NCBI RefSeq assembly: GCF_014205835.1
Contig: NZ_JACHCQ010000020.1
Location: 56,457-120,456 of the forward strand
Direction: 5' to 3'
Length of the DNA stretch: 64,000 bases
From: Pedobacter sp. AK013
Lineage (GTDB): Bacteria > Bacteroidota > Bacteroidia > Sphingobacteriales > Sphingobacteriaceae
Shown piece after piece: positions 54,114 through 62,797 of this stretch. Each line of letters starts with the position of its first letter. Position 1 is the first letter of the stretch. Position numbers and translations under genes: made by a program. The notes beneath the pieces are model-generated. The model searched no databases. It was not told where the DNA came from and saw nothing but the letters and a program-made list of their open reading frames with translations.

Positions 54114-54172
54114 GTCGGTTTGGTTTGGGTTAAATTTTTTAATCAGGAAAGTTTAAATCTTACTGGGTCAGG

Positions 54173-54520
54173 TTAAGATTTTGGTGTTGTACCAATGTAA
54201 ACAGTTCCGTTTTCTATCTTTACAGGATAGGTTTTTATTGCGCATTCATCGCCGCTTAAGCATTCTCCGGTGCTCAATGAAAATGTTTTTTTGTGGAAAG
54301 GGCAGGCTACCTTAGGTTCATCGGTAGTAGACCCAATCATTCCGCGGCTTAATGCCATCTGTTTTTTATGCGGGCATTCATTTTGTGTGGCGTACCACTC
54401 ATTTCTTCTGGTGAAATAGAAAAGTGCAATCTGATCTTCACCATGTTTTACGCATACGCCACCGTTCTCAATGGCATCCTCGACTCGGCAGGCCGCTAGC
54501 CAATTTGATTGTTCATTCAT
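54173..54520 (-). CDS. nirD: Nitrite reductase (NADH) small subunit, Rieske-type
   Basis: The 115-residue protein has the Rieske [2Fe-2S] ligands Cys49-x-His51 (ECPHKKQ) and Cys73-x2-His76 (ACPFHKK). It is the small subunit paired with NirB; some NirD lack the cluster but here all four ligands are present. nirB lies 37 bases upstream on the same strand. Confidence 0.94.
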   Translation of the reverse strand: MNEQSNWLAACRVEDAIENGGVCVKHGEDQIALFYFTRRNEWYATQNECPHKKQMALSRGMIGSTTDEPKVACPFHKKTFSLSTGECLSGDECAIKTYPVKIENGTVYIGTTPKS

Positions 54521-54557
54521 AATTTTTGGGTTTTATAAGGTTTGTAAATATTATTGA

Positions 54558-57071
54558 CTAAACTGTTTTCCATTCTGCGGTTCTTTTTTGTCCACGCATT
54601 TCAACAAATTCTATAGTTGGATCTTTGTCTTCTGGTGCATTTACAAAATGAGAGAAACGTTTTCTGATCGCAGGATTTTCTACAGCTTCCTTCCATTCGC
54701 ATTTGTAAGCGGCGATTAAGTTTTCAATTTCATTTTCCCATTGGGCAGCCATTCCCAAGCTATCGTTAATGATTACATTCCGCAGGTAATCAATTCCACC
54801 TTCCATTTTGTTCAGCCAGGTTGCTGTTCTGGTAAGTGGATCGGCAGTGCGGATGTAAAACATCAAAAATCTATCGATGTATTTAATGCATGTTTCACTA
54901 TCTAAGTCTGTTGCCAGTAAAAGGGCATGTTGCGGTTTACTACCCCCATTGCCACATACATATAAGTTCCAGCCTTTTTCGGTGGCGATAATGCCGAAAT
55001 CTTTACTTTGGGCTTCTGCACATTCTCTGATACAGCCACTTACAGCTGATTTGAACTTGTGCGGTGCACGGATGCCCCTGTATCTTTCTTCAATCTGGAT
55101 GGCGAAACTTACGCTGTCATGCAAGCCAAATCTGCACCAGGTACTTCCAACACAGCTTTTAACCGTTCTTAAGCCTTTTCCGTAAGCATGTCCGCTTTCA
55201 AAACCTGCAGCGATTAATTCTTCCCAGATAATAGGAAGATCGTTCAGGTGTGCACCGAACATATCAATACGCTGACCTCCGGTAATTTTGGTGTAGAGGT
55301 TGTATTTTTTAGCTACTTCGCCAATTACTATCAATTTATCAGGTGTAATTTCGCCGCCCGGAACCCTTGGTACCACAGAATATGAGCCGCCTTTTTGAAT
55401 GTTGGCCAGAAAACGGTCATTACTATCCTGGGCAACATCATTTCCTTTTTTAAGGATCATTTCGTTCCAAAGACTGGCCAGGAGCGATGATACTAATGGT
55501 TTACATACCTCACAGCCATCGTTTTTACCTAAGGCATCCAATACTTCATCGTAACTTTTTAGTTCGTGGATGTGAATAAGGTCAAAAAGTTCCTGTCTGC
55601 TATAGTTAAAGTGTTCGCAGATTACATTTTTGATATACTTACCTTGTGATTTTAAGGTATAAGTCATCAAGTCTTTAACCATTGGCAGGCAGCCACCACA
55701 ACCTGTACCTGCTTTGGTGCATTTTTTTAGGTCGTCGATGTTTTCGCAAGATCCATCTGCAACTGCCGAGCAGATATCGCCTTTGCTAACACCTTCACAG
55801 CTACAGATCAATGCACTGTCTGGTAAACCTGTAATTCCGGCTCCACCGGCAGGTTCGCTTCCGCCACGTGCACCCAGAATCAGTTCTTCAGGGTTTTCTG
55901 GTAATACAATCCGGTTATTAGAGGTTTGCAACAGCAGGTTGTAAGCTGTTGCATCTCCAATTAATATACCTCCTAAAAGGTATTGCCCGTCATTACTAAC
56001 ATTTATTCTTTTATAAACGCCTTTGTGTTTGTTTTCGAAGATGATGGTGCGACAATCGGGTTCGGTAATAAAATTATCACCAAAACTGGCTACATCGATA
56101 CCGATCAGTTTGAGTTTGGTACTCATATCAAACCCTGTGAAAGTTTTATCGCCTTCGCAAAGGTTTGCAGCCAGCACCTCGGCCATTTCGTAGCCAGGAG
56201 CAATTAATCCGTAAATCATTCCATCGTACAAAGCGCATTCGCCGATGGCAAAAACAGCTGGATCACTGGTCTGCATTTTTTGATCAACAACAATTCCTCC
56301 GCGTGGACCAACCTCGATACCGCAGGCCTTTGCCAGTTCATCACGTGGTTTTATACCTGCAGAGATAACAAGCATATCTACATCTAAAGCGGTATCATCG
56401 CTAAACTTTAGCGCGGTAATACGGCCATCGCCTTCAATACTTATAGTATTTTTGTTTAAGTGAATCTGTAAACCAAGATCTGCGAGTTTAGATTTAAGCA
56501 TATCGCTACCTGCAGCATCAATTTGTCTTGGCATTAAGCGTGGTGCAAATTCGATAATGCTGGTTTTTTCGATACCCAGATCTATTAATGCTTTAGCAGC
56601 TTCCAATCCAAGTAAACCACCGCCGATAACCGAGGCTGTTTTGGCTTTTTGGGCATAACCGCTGATTAGGTCAAGATCCTCAATGGTACGGTAAACAAAA
56701 ACACCTTCTTTCTCGATACCAGGGATATTGGGAACGAAAGCACCCGAGCCGGTTGCAAAAACAAGAATATCGTAATGATAATCAAGGCCATTGGCTGTGT
56801 AAACTTTTTGAAGTTCACGATCTATTTTAACGATTGGATTATTTAGGAAAAGGGTAATATTTTGCTCTTGATACCAGTTTTCAGTAGAGAGAGAAAGATC
56901 ATCAGCAGTTTTTCCGTTAAAATATTCACTTAAATGAACACGGTCATAAGCTCTGCGAGGTTCTTCGCCAAAAACGATAAGATTAAAAGAAGAGGTTTTT
57001 GATCTCAGCTTTTCGCAGAATTTATATCCCACCATTCCATTTCCTATTACGATTATTTGTGGTTCTTTCAT
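54558..57071 (-). CDS. nirB: Nitrite reductase (NADH) large subunit
   Basis: The 837-residue protein has the FAD motif IVIGNGMVGYKF and NAD motif VIGGGLLGLEAA. A BFD-like region follows (LICSCEGVSKG, GTGCGGCLPMV), then a second BFD-like Cys set (DGCEVCKPLV). The siroheme/[4Fe-4S] part has CVGSTWCRFG and SGCIRECAEAQSKDFG. It reduces nitrite to ammonium with NADH in the cytoplasm. It opens the operon nirB-nirD-omp-narK-nitrate reductase-narM-like-rubredoxin. A -7 box lies at 57207-57214, and the leader is C/A-rich and almost free of G. Confidence 0.96.
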   Translation of the reverse strand: MKEPQIIVIGNGMVGYKFCEKLRSKTSSFNLIVFGEEPRRAYDRVHLSEYFNGKTADDLSLSTENWYQEQNITLFLNNPIVKIDRELQKVYTANGLDYHYDILVFATGSGAFVPNIPGIEKEGVFVYRTIEDLDLISGYAQKAKTASVIGGGLLGLEAAKALIDLGIEKTSIIEFAPRLMPRQIDAAGSDMLKSKLADLGLQIHLNKNTISIEGDGRITALKFSDDTALDVDMLVISAGIKPRDELAKACGIEVGPRGGIVVDQKMQTSDPAVFAIGECALYDGMIYGLIAPGYEMAEVLAANLCEGDKTFTGFDMSTKLKLIGIDVASFGDNFITEPDCRTIIFENKHKGVYKRINVSNDGQYLLGGILIGDATAYNLLLQTSNNRIVLPENPEELILGARGGSEPAGGAGITGLPDSALICSCEGVSKGDICSAVADGSCENIDDLKKCTKAGTGCGGCLPMVKDLMTYTLKSQGKYIKNVICEHFNYSRQELFDLIHIHELKSYDEVLDALGKNDGCEVCKPLVSSLLASLWNEMILKKGNDVAQDSNDRFLANIQKGGSYSVVPRVPGGEITPDKLIVIGEVAKKYNLYTKITGGQRIDMFGAHLNDLPIIWEELIAAGFESGHAYGKGLRTVKSCVGSTWCRFGLHDSVSFAIQIEERYRGIRAPHKFKSAVSGCIRECAEAQSKDFGIIATEKGWNLYVCGNGGSKPQHALLLATDLDSETCIKYIDRFLMFYIRTADPLTRTATWLNKMEGGIDYLRNVIINDSLGMAAQWENEIENLIAAYKCEWKEAVENPAIRKRFSHFVNAPEDKDPTIEFVEMRGQKRTAEWKTV

Positions 57072-57206
57072 AAATCTTAAAGGTATTTTGTGTTTTGTTG
57101 GTTTGTGTTGGTTGTTTTTTGTTTTGGATTATTTGTTTTGTTGTTTTTTGTTGATGATAATCGATTAAAAAGTATATGTTTTAATATTTATATGATTTTT
57201 GATATT

Positions 57207-57214
57207 CAAATATA
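57207..57214 (-). promoter_or_regulatory. -7 promoter box for nirB
   Basis: On the minus strand TATATTTG fits TAnnTTTG exactly, about 136 bases before the nirB start, giving a C/A-rich leader of roughly 130 bases. Confidence 0.5.
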
Positions 57215-57243
57215 GGTTATAATTCAATTAAAAGTTGTTATTG

Positions 57244-57259
57244 TGTGATTTTTATCATA
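57244..57259. promoter_or_regulatory. Candidate Crp/Fnr operator between nirB and cobA
   Basis: TGTGATTTTTATCATA matches the TGTGA-N6-TCACA type with one mismatch (TCATA). Its centre is about 50 bases upstream of the expected nirB start point and about 57 upstream of that of cobA, so it could activate both. A weaker FNR-like TTGATGATAATCGA is at 57151-57164. Confidence 0.5.
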
Positions 57260-57294
57260 AAATATTTAATTTTTTAATAAATTTTCATCACTTT

Positions 57295-57302
57295 TATGTT
57301 TA
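57295..57302 (+). promoter_or_regulatory. -7 promoter box for cobA
   Basis: TATGTTTA is a 7/8 match to TAnnTTTG, 22 bases before the cobA start. Confidence 0.4.
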
Positions 57303-57323
57303 AATAGTTAAATCATTAAAATT

Positions 57324-58088
57324 ATGAATCAAAAAACTAACGATTTTGGACTTTTTATAATGGGTGGAGGTCCTGGAGATCCAGAATTAATCACCATGAA
57401 AGCTTTTAATGTGCTAAAAAGAGCAGAAGTTATTCTGTATGATAACTTAAGTAATGAAAAATTACTGGAAATTTCACCGAAAAGCTGCAAAATGATCTAT
57501 GTTGGCAAACAACCTTATGGAAAATACACACCACAGGAGAAAATAAACGAATTAATTGTCGAAAATGCCCAAAATTATCAAGTTGTGGTGCGCTTAAAGG
57601 GTGGAGATCCCTTTATTTTTGGCAGAGGATTCGAAGAATTGATTTATGCGGAGGCCAGAGGCATCAAATGTCATTACATTCCGGGTATAAGTAGTATGCA
57701 GGGCGCAGGTTTTATTGATGTTCCTTTAACACATCGTGGAATCAGTGAAAGTGTTTGGATACTTACCGGAACCAAGAAGGACGGAAGTTTAACCAATGAT
57801 TTAAAGTGTGCCATGAAAAGTTCGGCTACAGTAGTTATATATATGGGTATGAAAAAAGTTGGCGAAATTTCTAAAGCCTATTGCGATGCTGGTTTAGGAG
57901 ATATGCCTGCAGCAATTATTCAGCACGCTACCTTGCCCAATCAAAAACAAGTGGTATGTTCAGTGCAAAATTTACAGGAATCTGCAGAACAAGCAGGCTT
58001 AACTTATCCTGCTATTATTATTATAGGTAATGTGGTGCAGGCTAAAGCTTATGCTAACCTAAATCAAGGAGAACTTTTATCAGCGTAG
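57324..58088 (+). CDS. cobA: Uroporphyrinogen-III C-methyltransferase (SUMT)
   Basis: The 254-residue protein starts with the tetrapyrrole methylase motif GLFIMGGGPGDPELIT and continues with VILYDNLS, VVRLKGGDPFIFGRG, PGISS and VPLTHRGISESVWILTG. SUMT methylates uroporphyrinogen III to precorrin-2, the path to siroheme needed by NirB. It is divergent from nirB and shares the putative Crp/Fnr site. No CysG-type oxidase/chelatase domain is fused. Confidence 0.94.
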   Translation: MNQKTNDFGLFIMGGGPGDPELITMKAFNVLKRAEVILYDNLSNEKLLEISPKSCKMIYVGKQPYGKYTPQEKINELIVENAQNYQVVVRLKGGDPFIFGRGFEELIYAEARGIKCHYIPGISSMQGAGFIDVPLTHRGISESVWILTGTKKDGSLTNDLKCAMKSSATVVIYMGMKKVGEISKAYCDAGLGDMPAAIIQHATLPNQKQVVCSVQNLQESAEQAGLTYPAIIIIGNVVQAKAYANLNQGELLSA

Positions 58089-58238
58089 AAGGGCTCATTA
58101 GTTCATTTGTCTCTGATCATTACCACATTGGTTAATAGTTTATAGATTCACAGTTGATTGCATACGCGATAACTAAAATCATAACTCCCTTTAATCTTAA
58201 TGGTCAGCCAAATAGATTACTGTCTAAATGTTGCCAAT

Positions 58239-58269
58239 AAAAAAGCCCGCAAGGTTTAACTTGCAGGCC
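58239..58269 (-). terminator. Rho-independent terminator of the GH29 gene
   Basis: On the minus strand GGCcTGCAAG pairs with CTTGCgGGC around TTAAAC and is followed by six T. It lies 20 bases after the fucosidase stop at 58289. Confidence 0.8.
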
Positions 58270-58288
58270 AATAATTAATATGGGTAGA

Positions 58289-59638
58289 TTAATTTAAGCT
58301 TAATTCCATTACCGGGATTTCGAAGTCGGGTTTTTTCTTTGGTAGTTTTAATACCAAGGTGTTTCCAGTCGATTTTTCTGTATCAATCAGTATTTCAGAG
58401 TTGTCATGTAAAAACTGCGCATATTTCACCTTGTCTTTATATCCATCCAGAGTAATATAGCCCGTATTCGGATATTCGAACAAATGCACATACAGTTTTT
58501 TGGCGTCGTTATTGTAAGTGAGTTTTACTCCTTCGGGCGCTTTAAATTCGGTTGGCGCGAAAGTGCAATGGTAAATAGATTTTGAATTGGCGTGCATCCA
58601 AAGACTCAGACTATCTAAGGCTGTAACAGCTCGATTATCAAATTCGCCACGGGCAGTAGGACCAACATTTAATAATAAATTACCTCCATTGGCCACCGAA
58701 GTAATTAATAAATCCAATAATTTTCTATTGCTTTTCCAGGTGTTTTCATCACGATGGTATCCCCACGATCCTGAAAAGGTTTGGCATGTTTCCCAAACTT
58801 TTCCACGGTATTTTTCTAATTCTTTCGGACTCACCTGTTCGGGTGTTTCGAAATCTGTACCGTCTTCGTAATCGTTAAGATCCAGGCGGTTATCTACAAT
58901 AATTTGTGGCTGCAGTTTTCTGATTTGCTTAAGCAATGCTACCGAACCCCAATCATCACGGCCTTTGCCATGTTTGCCAGGGTAAGAAAAGTCGGCCCAG
59001 AGAATATCAATTTTTCCATATTTGGTTAACAGCTCTGTTACCTGATCGTATAGATATTTGCGGTATTTGGCCATATCCCTGTTTTTATTTAGTGCTGCAT
59101 ATTCAGCTTCATTATCATTATTAGGTCTTAGGGGATGATACCTATCAACTGTAAAATCAGGATGGTGCCAATCTATTAGTGAATAATAAAAACCTATTTT
59201 GATGCCTTCTGCACGAAAAGCATCAACAAATTCTTTTACCAAATCTCTTTTGGCCTGCGTATTGGTTGCTTTATAATCGGTGTATTTGCTGTCAAATAAG
59301 TTAAAACCCTCGTGGTGTTTGGTGGTAAGTACTGCGTATTTCATTCCCGCCGCTTTAGCTTCTTTCGCCCATTTTTTAGGATCGAATAAATCTGGATTAA
59401 ACTGATCGAAGTATTTCTGATACGTTTCGTTGGTAATGTGTTCGTAATTTCTTACCCATTCGTGGCGGGCAGGTAATGCGTACAGGCCCCAGTGGATAAA
59501 CATGCCGAAGCGGGCATCCGTCCACCATTCCATTCTTTTCGTTTTTTGGTCAGCTGTTTCATTACCCAAACGCTTTTGGGCAAAGTTAGGCAAGGTTAAG
59601 CTTATGATGAATAAAGCTGTTAAGATTGTTTTTTTCAT
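58289..59638 (-). CDS. Secreted alpha-L-fucosidase, GH29
   Basis: The 449-residue protein has a signal peptide (cleaved near NFAQK). GH29 landmarks are FGMFIHWGLYAL (44-55), TTKHHEGFNLF, YYSLIDWHHPD and ILWADFSYP with Asp216 as nucleophile. A short beta-sandwich ends the protein. It is the fourth probable GH29 of the window and stands alone with its own terminator. The KHHEGFNLFDSKYT form and D-W-H-H motif differ from the other two complete copies, so the specificity is probably different. Confidence 0.93.
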   Translation of the reverse strand: MKKTILTALFIISLTLPNFAQKRLGNETADQKTKRMEWWTDARFGMFIHWGLYALPARHEWVRNYEHITNETYQKYFDQFNPDLFDPKKWAKEAKAAGMKYAVLTTKHHEGFNLFDSKYTDYKATNTQAKRDLVKEFVDAFRAEGIKIGFYYSLIDWHHPDFTVDRYHPLRPNNDNEAEYAALNKNRDMAKYRKYLYDQVTELLTKYGKIDILWADFSYPGKHGKGRDDWGSVALLKQIRKLQPQIIVDNRLDLNDYEDGTDFETPEQVSPKELEKYRGKVWETCQTFSGSWGYHRDENTWKSNRKLLDLLITSVANGGNLLLNVGPTARGEFDNRAVTALDSLSLWMHANSKSIYHCTFAPTEFKAPEGVKLTYNNDAKKLYVHLFEYPNTGYITLDGYKDKVKYAQFLHDNSEILIDTEKSTGNTLVLKLPKKKPDFEIPVMELSLN

Positions 59639-59831
59639 TTGTGGTTTCTTTTGGTTAGGATTGAAAAAGCTAATTTAGTAAGGTATATCCATCCAAAATG
59701 GTTGAATATGAGCAAAATATTAAGTTAAATTGGTTTAAATTCTATTGAGTATTATTGGGTTCTTAAAACTTTGCAAACGGTATGCTTGTTTAATTGGCAG
59801 TATTACGGAAGTTAATTTGACAAAACAAGCG

Positions 59832-60683
59832 ATGAAAACTCAAAAAACAGCTGCCAAGCAAAACAAACAACCAGGAATAGAAGCTAAGATGGATCCAAGG
59901 CCTGAGGTAATTAAAGCCAACTACAGGGGAGCAGGAAAATTGAACGATAAGGTTGCACTAATTACCGGTGGAGATAGTGGCATTGGCCGTTCGGTAGCTG
60001 TTCATTTTGCAAGAGAAGGTGCAGATGTGGCTATTGTTTATTTAAATGAAGGTATTGACGCTAAAGAAACCAAACAAATGGTTGAAGCTGAAGGCAAAAC
60101 CTGTTTGTTAATTAAAGGTGATGTTAAAAAGCCCGCGTTTTGCAAAAGAGCTGTAGCAGCCACAGTTAAAAAATTTGGGAAGATCAATATTCTCGTAAAT
60201 AATGCTGGAATGCAGGTTCCGCAGAAAGATCCAAAAAAGATCGACGATAAACAATTGGAAGATACTTTCCGAACAAACATATTTGGCTATTTTTATTTTG
60301 CACACGAGGTACTGGAGTATTTTCAACCGGGAGATACCATTATCAATACCACCTCGGTAACGGCTTATCGTTCTTCGCCGAATCTGATCGATTACTCTTC
60401 AACAAAAGGAGCAATAACTTCCTTTACGCGTTCACTCGCTACAAATTTAGCCAAAACAGGTATTCGTGTAAATGCGGTAGCACCAGGTCCGGTATGGACA
60501 CCCCTCATTGTATCTACCTTTGATCAGAAAAAGATCAAATCTTTTGGATCGGAAACAGCTATGGAAAGGGCAGGGCAACCCTCAGAGCTTGGCCCATCTT
60601 ATGTATTTCTTGCTTCAGAAGATGCATCATTTATCACCGGACAGGTAATACATGTAAATGGCGGGGAAGTGGTAAACGGTTAA
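59832..60683 (+). CDS. SDR-family oxidoreductase (general-stress-protein-39-like)
   Basis: The ATG at 59832 gives 283 residues (MKTQKTAAKQN...). The longer frame starts with TTG at 59745. After a lysine-rich tail come the NAD(P) motif ALITGGDSGIGRSVA (45-52 core), NNAGMQ, and the catalytic pair in YSSTKGA (Tyr-x3-Lys). PGPVWTPL and HVNGGEVVNG end it. The N-terminal extension and GG-D-SGIGR form fit the YhdF/YhxC group of stress SDRs. Substrate unknown. A K+ channel gene follows 33 bases downstream. Confidence 0.88.
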   Translation: MKTQKTAAKQNKQPGIEAKMDPRPEVIKANYRGAGKLNDKVALITGGDSGIGRSVAVHFAREGADVAIVYLNEGIDAKETKQMVEAEGKTCLLIKGDVKKPAFCKRAVAATVKKFGKINILVNNAGMQVPQKDPKKIDDKQLEDTFRTNIFGYFYFAHEVLEYFQPGDTIINTTSVTAYRSSPNLIDYSSTKGAITSFTRSLATNLAKTGIRVNAVAPGPVWTPLIVSTFDQKKIKSFGSETAMERAGQPSELGPSYVFLASEDASFITGQVIHVNGGEVVNG

Positions 60684-60716
60684 TTTATTTACCTTTATCA
60701 TCATTAAATCATTTCC

Positions 60717-61535
60717 ATGGCATCACCTAAAGATTGGCGTTTTAAGCTTCACGAGGTTATTTACGAATCGAATACTCCTGCGGGTAAAGCATTTGATGTA
60801 GGTCTGTTGATTGCTATTTTTTCTAGCATTATTGTAGTGATGCTCGATAGTGTTGCCAGTATTCATCAACAATATGGCAAGTGGTTTAACATAACGGAGT
60901 GGATTTTTGCTGCACTTTTCACCATCGAATATATTTTAAGATTGGTCAGTATCAAAAAACCGATCCGATACGTGATTAGCCCTTTAGGGATCATTGATAT
61001 GATTGCCTTATTACCATCTTACTTAAGTATATTTTTTATTGGCGCCCAATCTTTGCTGGTTTTTAGAGCGCTAAGGCTACTTCGTGTTTTCAGGATATTC
61101 AAACTCGGACATTTTTTAACGGAGATTAATTTCTTAACCCAGGCTTTAAAAAACAGTGTGCGTAAGATCAGCATATTTCTGCTCACTGTTTTAACCATCA
61201 CTGTAATTCTAGGCTCTATTATGTATCTTGTAGAAAAGCGCGAAAATGGTTTTTCTAATATTCCCGAAAGTATTTATTGGGCCATTGTAACCATCACTAC
61301 CGTTGGTTATGGCGATATTTCACCCATTACCCCATTGGGCAAATTTGTAGCCTCTGTAGTGATGCTGATCGGTTATGCCATTATTGCAGTGCCCACAGGG
61401 ATTATTACTCATGATATCGCTGTCGCATCCAGGCATAAAAAGGAATTGCCCGAATCGTGTCCTGGTTGTAGTAGGGAAGGGCATGATAGCGATGCTTTGT
61501 TTTGTAAATATTGTGGGTCATCGCTATTTAGATAA
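60717..61535 (+). CDS. Voltage-gated potassium channel with C-terminal zinc ribbon
   Basis: The 272-residue protein has six membrane segments. S4 is VFRALRLLRVFRIFKLGH with four Arg at three-residue steps, and the pore filter is TTVGYGD. Before the end, Cys248-x2-Cys251 and Cys263-x2-Cys266 (CPGC and CKYCG) form a zinc-ribbon-like knuckle. This gives Kv-type K+ flux across the inner membrane with a cytoplasmic metal-binding tail. The SDR gene lies upstream; function of the ribbon is unknown. Confidence 0.9.
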   Translation: MASPKDWRFKLHEVIYESNTPAGKAFDVGLLIAIFSSIIVVMLDSVASIHQQYGKWFNITEWIFAALFTIEYILRLVSIKKPIRYVISPLGIIDMIALLPSYLSIFFIGAQSLLVFRALRLLRVFRIFKLGHFLTEINFLTQALKNSVRKISIFLLTVLTITVILGSIMYLVEKRENGFSNIPESIYWAIVTITTVGYGDISPITPLGKFVASVVMLIGYAIIAVPTGIITHDIAVASRHKKELPESCPGCSREGHDSDALFCKYCGSSLFR

Positions 61536-61583
61536 AAAATAACAGACCGGTCATCAATCTGGCATTTCTTAACCGAAGTTGTT

Positions 61584-61895
61584 TTATAACATCTCGTTAT
61601 CATCTTTATCGTAAGCATTTGGGTCTTTATCCAGCTCTTCAATGTCTGATTCGTTGTAACCGTTAATTTCTTCTTCCTCATTATCATCATCCTCTTCATC
61701 GTCAGGGCCATCAATTTGAGCATTCAATTTTGTGCCTTCGCCATCGGCAAATTGTACTTCACCTTCAGTATATTCATCATTTGCTAATGGGCTTATTGCA
61801 TGCCCTTCGGCGGCATTTCCTTGCGAACGGTTGATCTGAAACTGTTCGATATTTTGAATTTCTTCTTTCGGTTGATTATTTTCCTGATTTTCCAT
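61584..61895 (-). CDS. Small, very acidic low-complexity protein
   Basis: The 103-residue protein is rich in Glu, Asp, Asn and Gln, with the run DGPDDEEDDDNEEEEINGY near the centre and no hydrophobic core; it is probably disordered. No family recognised. The sense frame is supported over the antisense and shifted alternatives by its normal start and composition, typical of small acidic Pedobacter proteins. Confidence 0.6.
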   Translation of the reverse strand: MENQENNQPKEEIQNIEQFQINRSQGNAAEGHAISPLANDEYTEGEVQFADGEGTKLNAQIDGPDDEEDDDNEEEEINGYNESDIEELDKDPNAYDKDDNEML

Positions 61896-61984
61896 GATAT
61901 GTTTTTTATCATAAGAACAGGTTGAGCAGGAATTAAGTTTATAGAAAATTAAAATCTTAAACCTTTAGGGGGATACTGCTGCAA

Positions 61985-62018
61985 CTATACTAAAGGATAG
62001 CGCTATCCTTTGATATAG
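61985..62018. promoter_or_regulatory. 34-bp near-perfect palindrome, operator candidate for azoR
   Basis: The core AAAGGATAGCGCTATCCTTT is a perfect 20-bp palindrome (61992-62011). With flanks CTATACT and GATATAG the symmetry extends to 17 bases per arm with two mismatches. It lies about 28 bases upstream of the azoR -7 box, where a MarR/HxlR-type regulator could bind. Confidence 0.6.
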
Positions 62019-62045
62019 TAATAACTTTTTGATAGTCAGTGTCTA

Positions 62046-62053
62046 TAATTTTG
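62046..62053 (+). promoter_or_regulatory. -7 promoter box for azoR
   Basis: TAATTTTG fits TAnnTTTG exactly, 24 bases before the azoR start. TTTG at 62028-62031 could be the -33 element but the spacing (14) is short. Confidence 0.45.
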
Positions 62054-62077
62054 TGAGACATAAAATAAAGGCAAAAA

Positions 62078-62674
62078 ATGAAAATATTACATTTAATATC
62101 AAGCCCAAGGGGCGAAGCATCTTTCAGCGTTAAATTAGGAAATGCAATTGTAGAAAAATTACAGGTAGCTAATCCAGGTAGTACGGTAGCTACGCGAAAC
62201 CTTACCAATACACCATTTCCACACTTAGAAGAGGTGCACATTAATTCTTTCTTTACCCCGTTAGAAAACCATACGCCCGAACTGGCCGAAGCAGTAAAAC
62301 ATTCAAACGAAGCGATTACTGAGCTAAAAAATGCCGATGCCATTGTAATTGGGGTGCCTATGTACAACTTTGGGCTTCCTTCTGCATTAAAAGCATGGGT
62401 TGATCACATTGCACGTGCTGGCCAAACGTTTAGCTATTCCGAAAATGGCCCAGTGGGACTGATAAAAGGTAAAAAAGTTTATCTGGCCATTTCATCAGGC
62501 GGTGTATATTCTGATGGACCAATGAAAGCTTACGATTTTACAGAATCTTATCTGAAATCGGTATTGGGTTTTTTAGGGATGATAGATGTAACCGCCTACA
62601 GGGTAGAAGGTTTAAGTATACCCAACCTGAAAGATGAGGCATTAAATAATGCCGTTGAAAGTATAATAATATAG
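62078..62674 (+). CDS. azoR: FMN-dependent NADH-azoreductase
   Basis: The 198-residue flavodoxin-fold protein has SSPRGEASFSVKLG (FMN phosphate loop), GVPMYNFGLPSALKAWVDHI (flavin/dimer contact) and SSGGVYSDG. These are the AzoR/NQO family signatures. It reduces quinones and azo compounds with NADH and often protects against quinone or disulfide stress. A large palindrome upstream suggests control by a MarR- or HxlR-type repressor. Confidence 0.93.
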   Translation: MKILHLISSPRGEASFSVKLGNAIVEKLQVANPGSTVATRNLTNTPFPHLEEVHINSFFTPLENHTPELAEAVKHSNEAITELKNADAIVIGVPMYNFGLPSALKAWVDHIARAGQTFSYSENGPVGLIKGKKVYLAISSGGVYSDGPMKAYDFTESYLKSVLGFLGMIDVTAYRVEGLSIPNLKDEALNNAVESIII

Positions 62675-62696
62675 CATCTTTTTTAGTGCCTGATTT

Positions 62697-62790
62697 CGTC
62701 ATTGCGGAGAGAAGAATGATGAAGCAATCTTTCACATAGTCCTGCTGTAAAGATCGCTTCATTCAATGAAAAATTGGCTTCGCAATGACG
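62697..62790 (+). repeat. Dispersed palindromic repeat, copy 3
   Basis: Starts CGTCATTGCGGAGAGAAGAA, includes GAAGCAATCTTT, and returns as TTGGCTTCGCAATGACG. Same layout as copies 1 and 2 but more diverged in the centre. It sits between azoR and the interrupted response regulator. Confidence 0.75.
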
Positions 62791-62797
62791 ATTTCCT

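Noticed and set aside
61409..61723. Basic 104-residue frame overlapping the acidic protein gene on the same strand
   Set aside because: It is the shifted reading of the Glu/Asp codon runs (Met/Arg/Lys-rich) and overlaps both the acidic gene and the K+ channel end.
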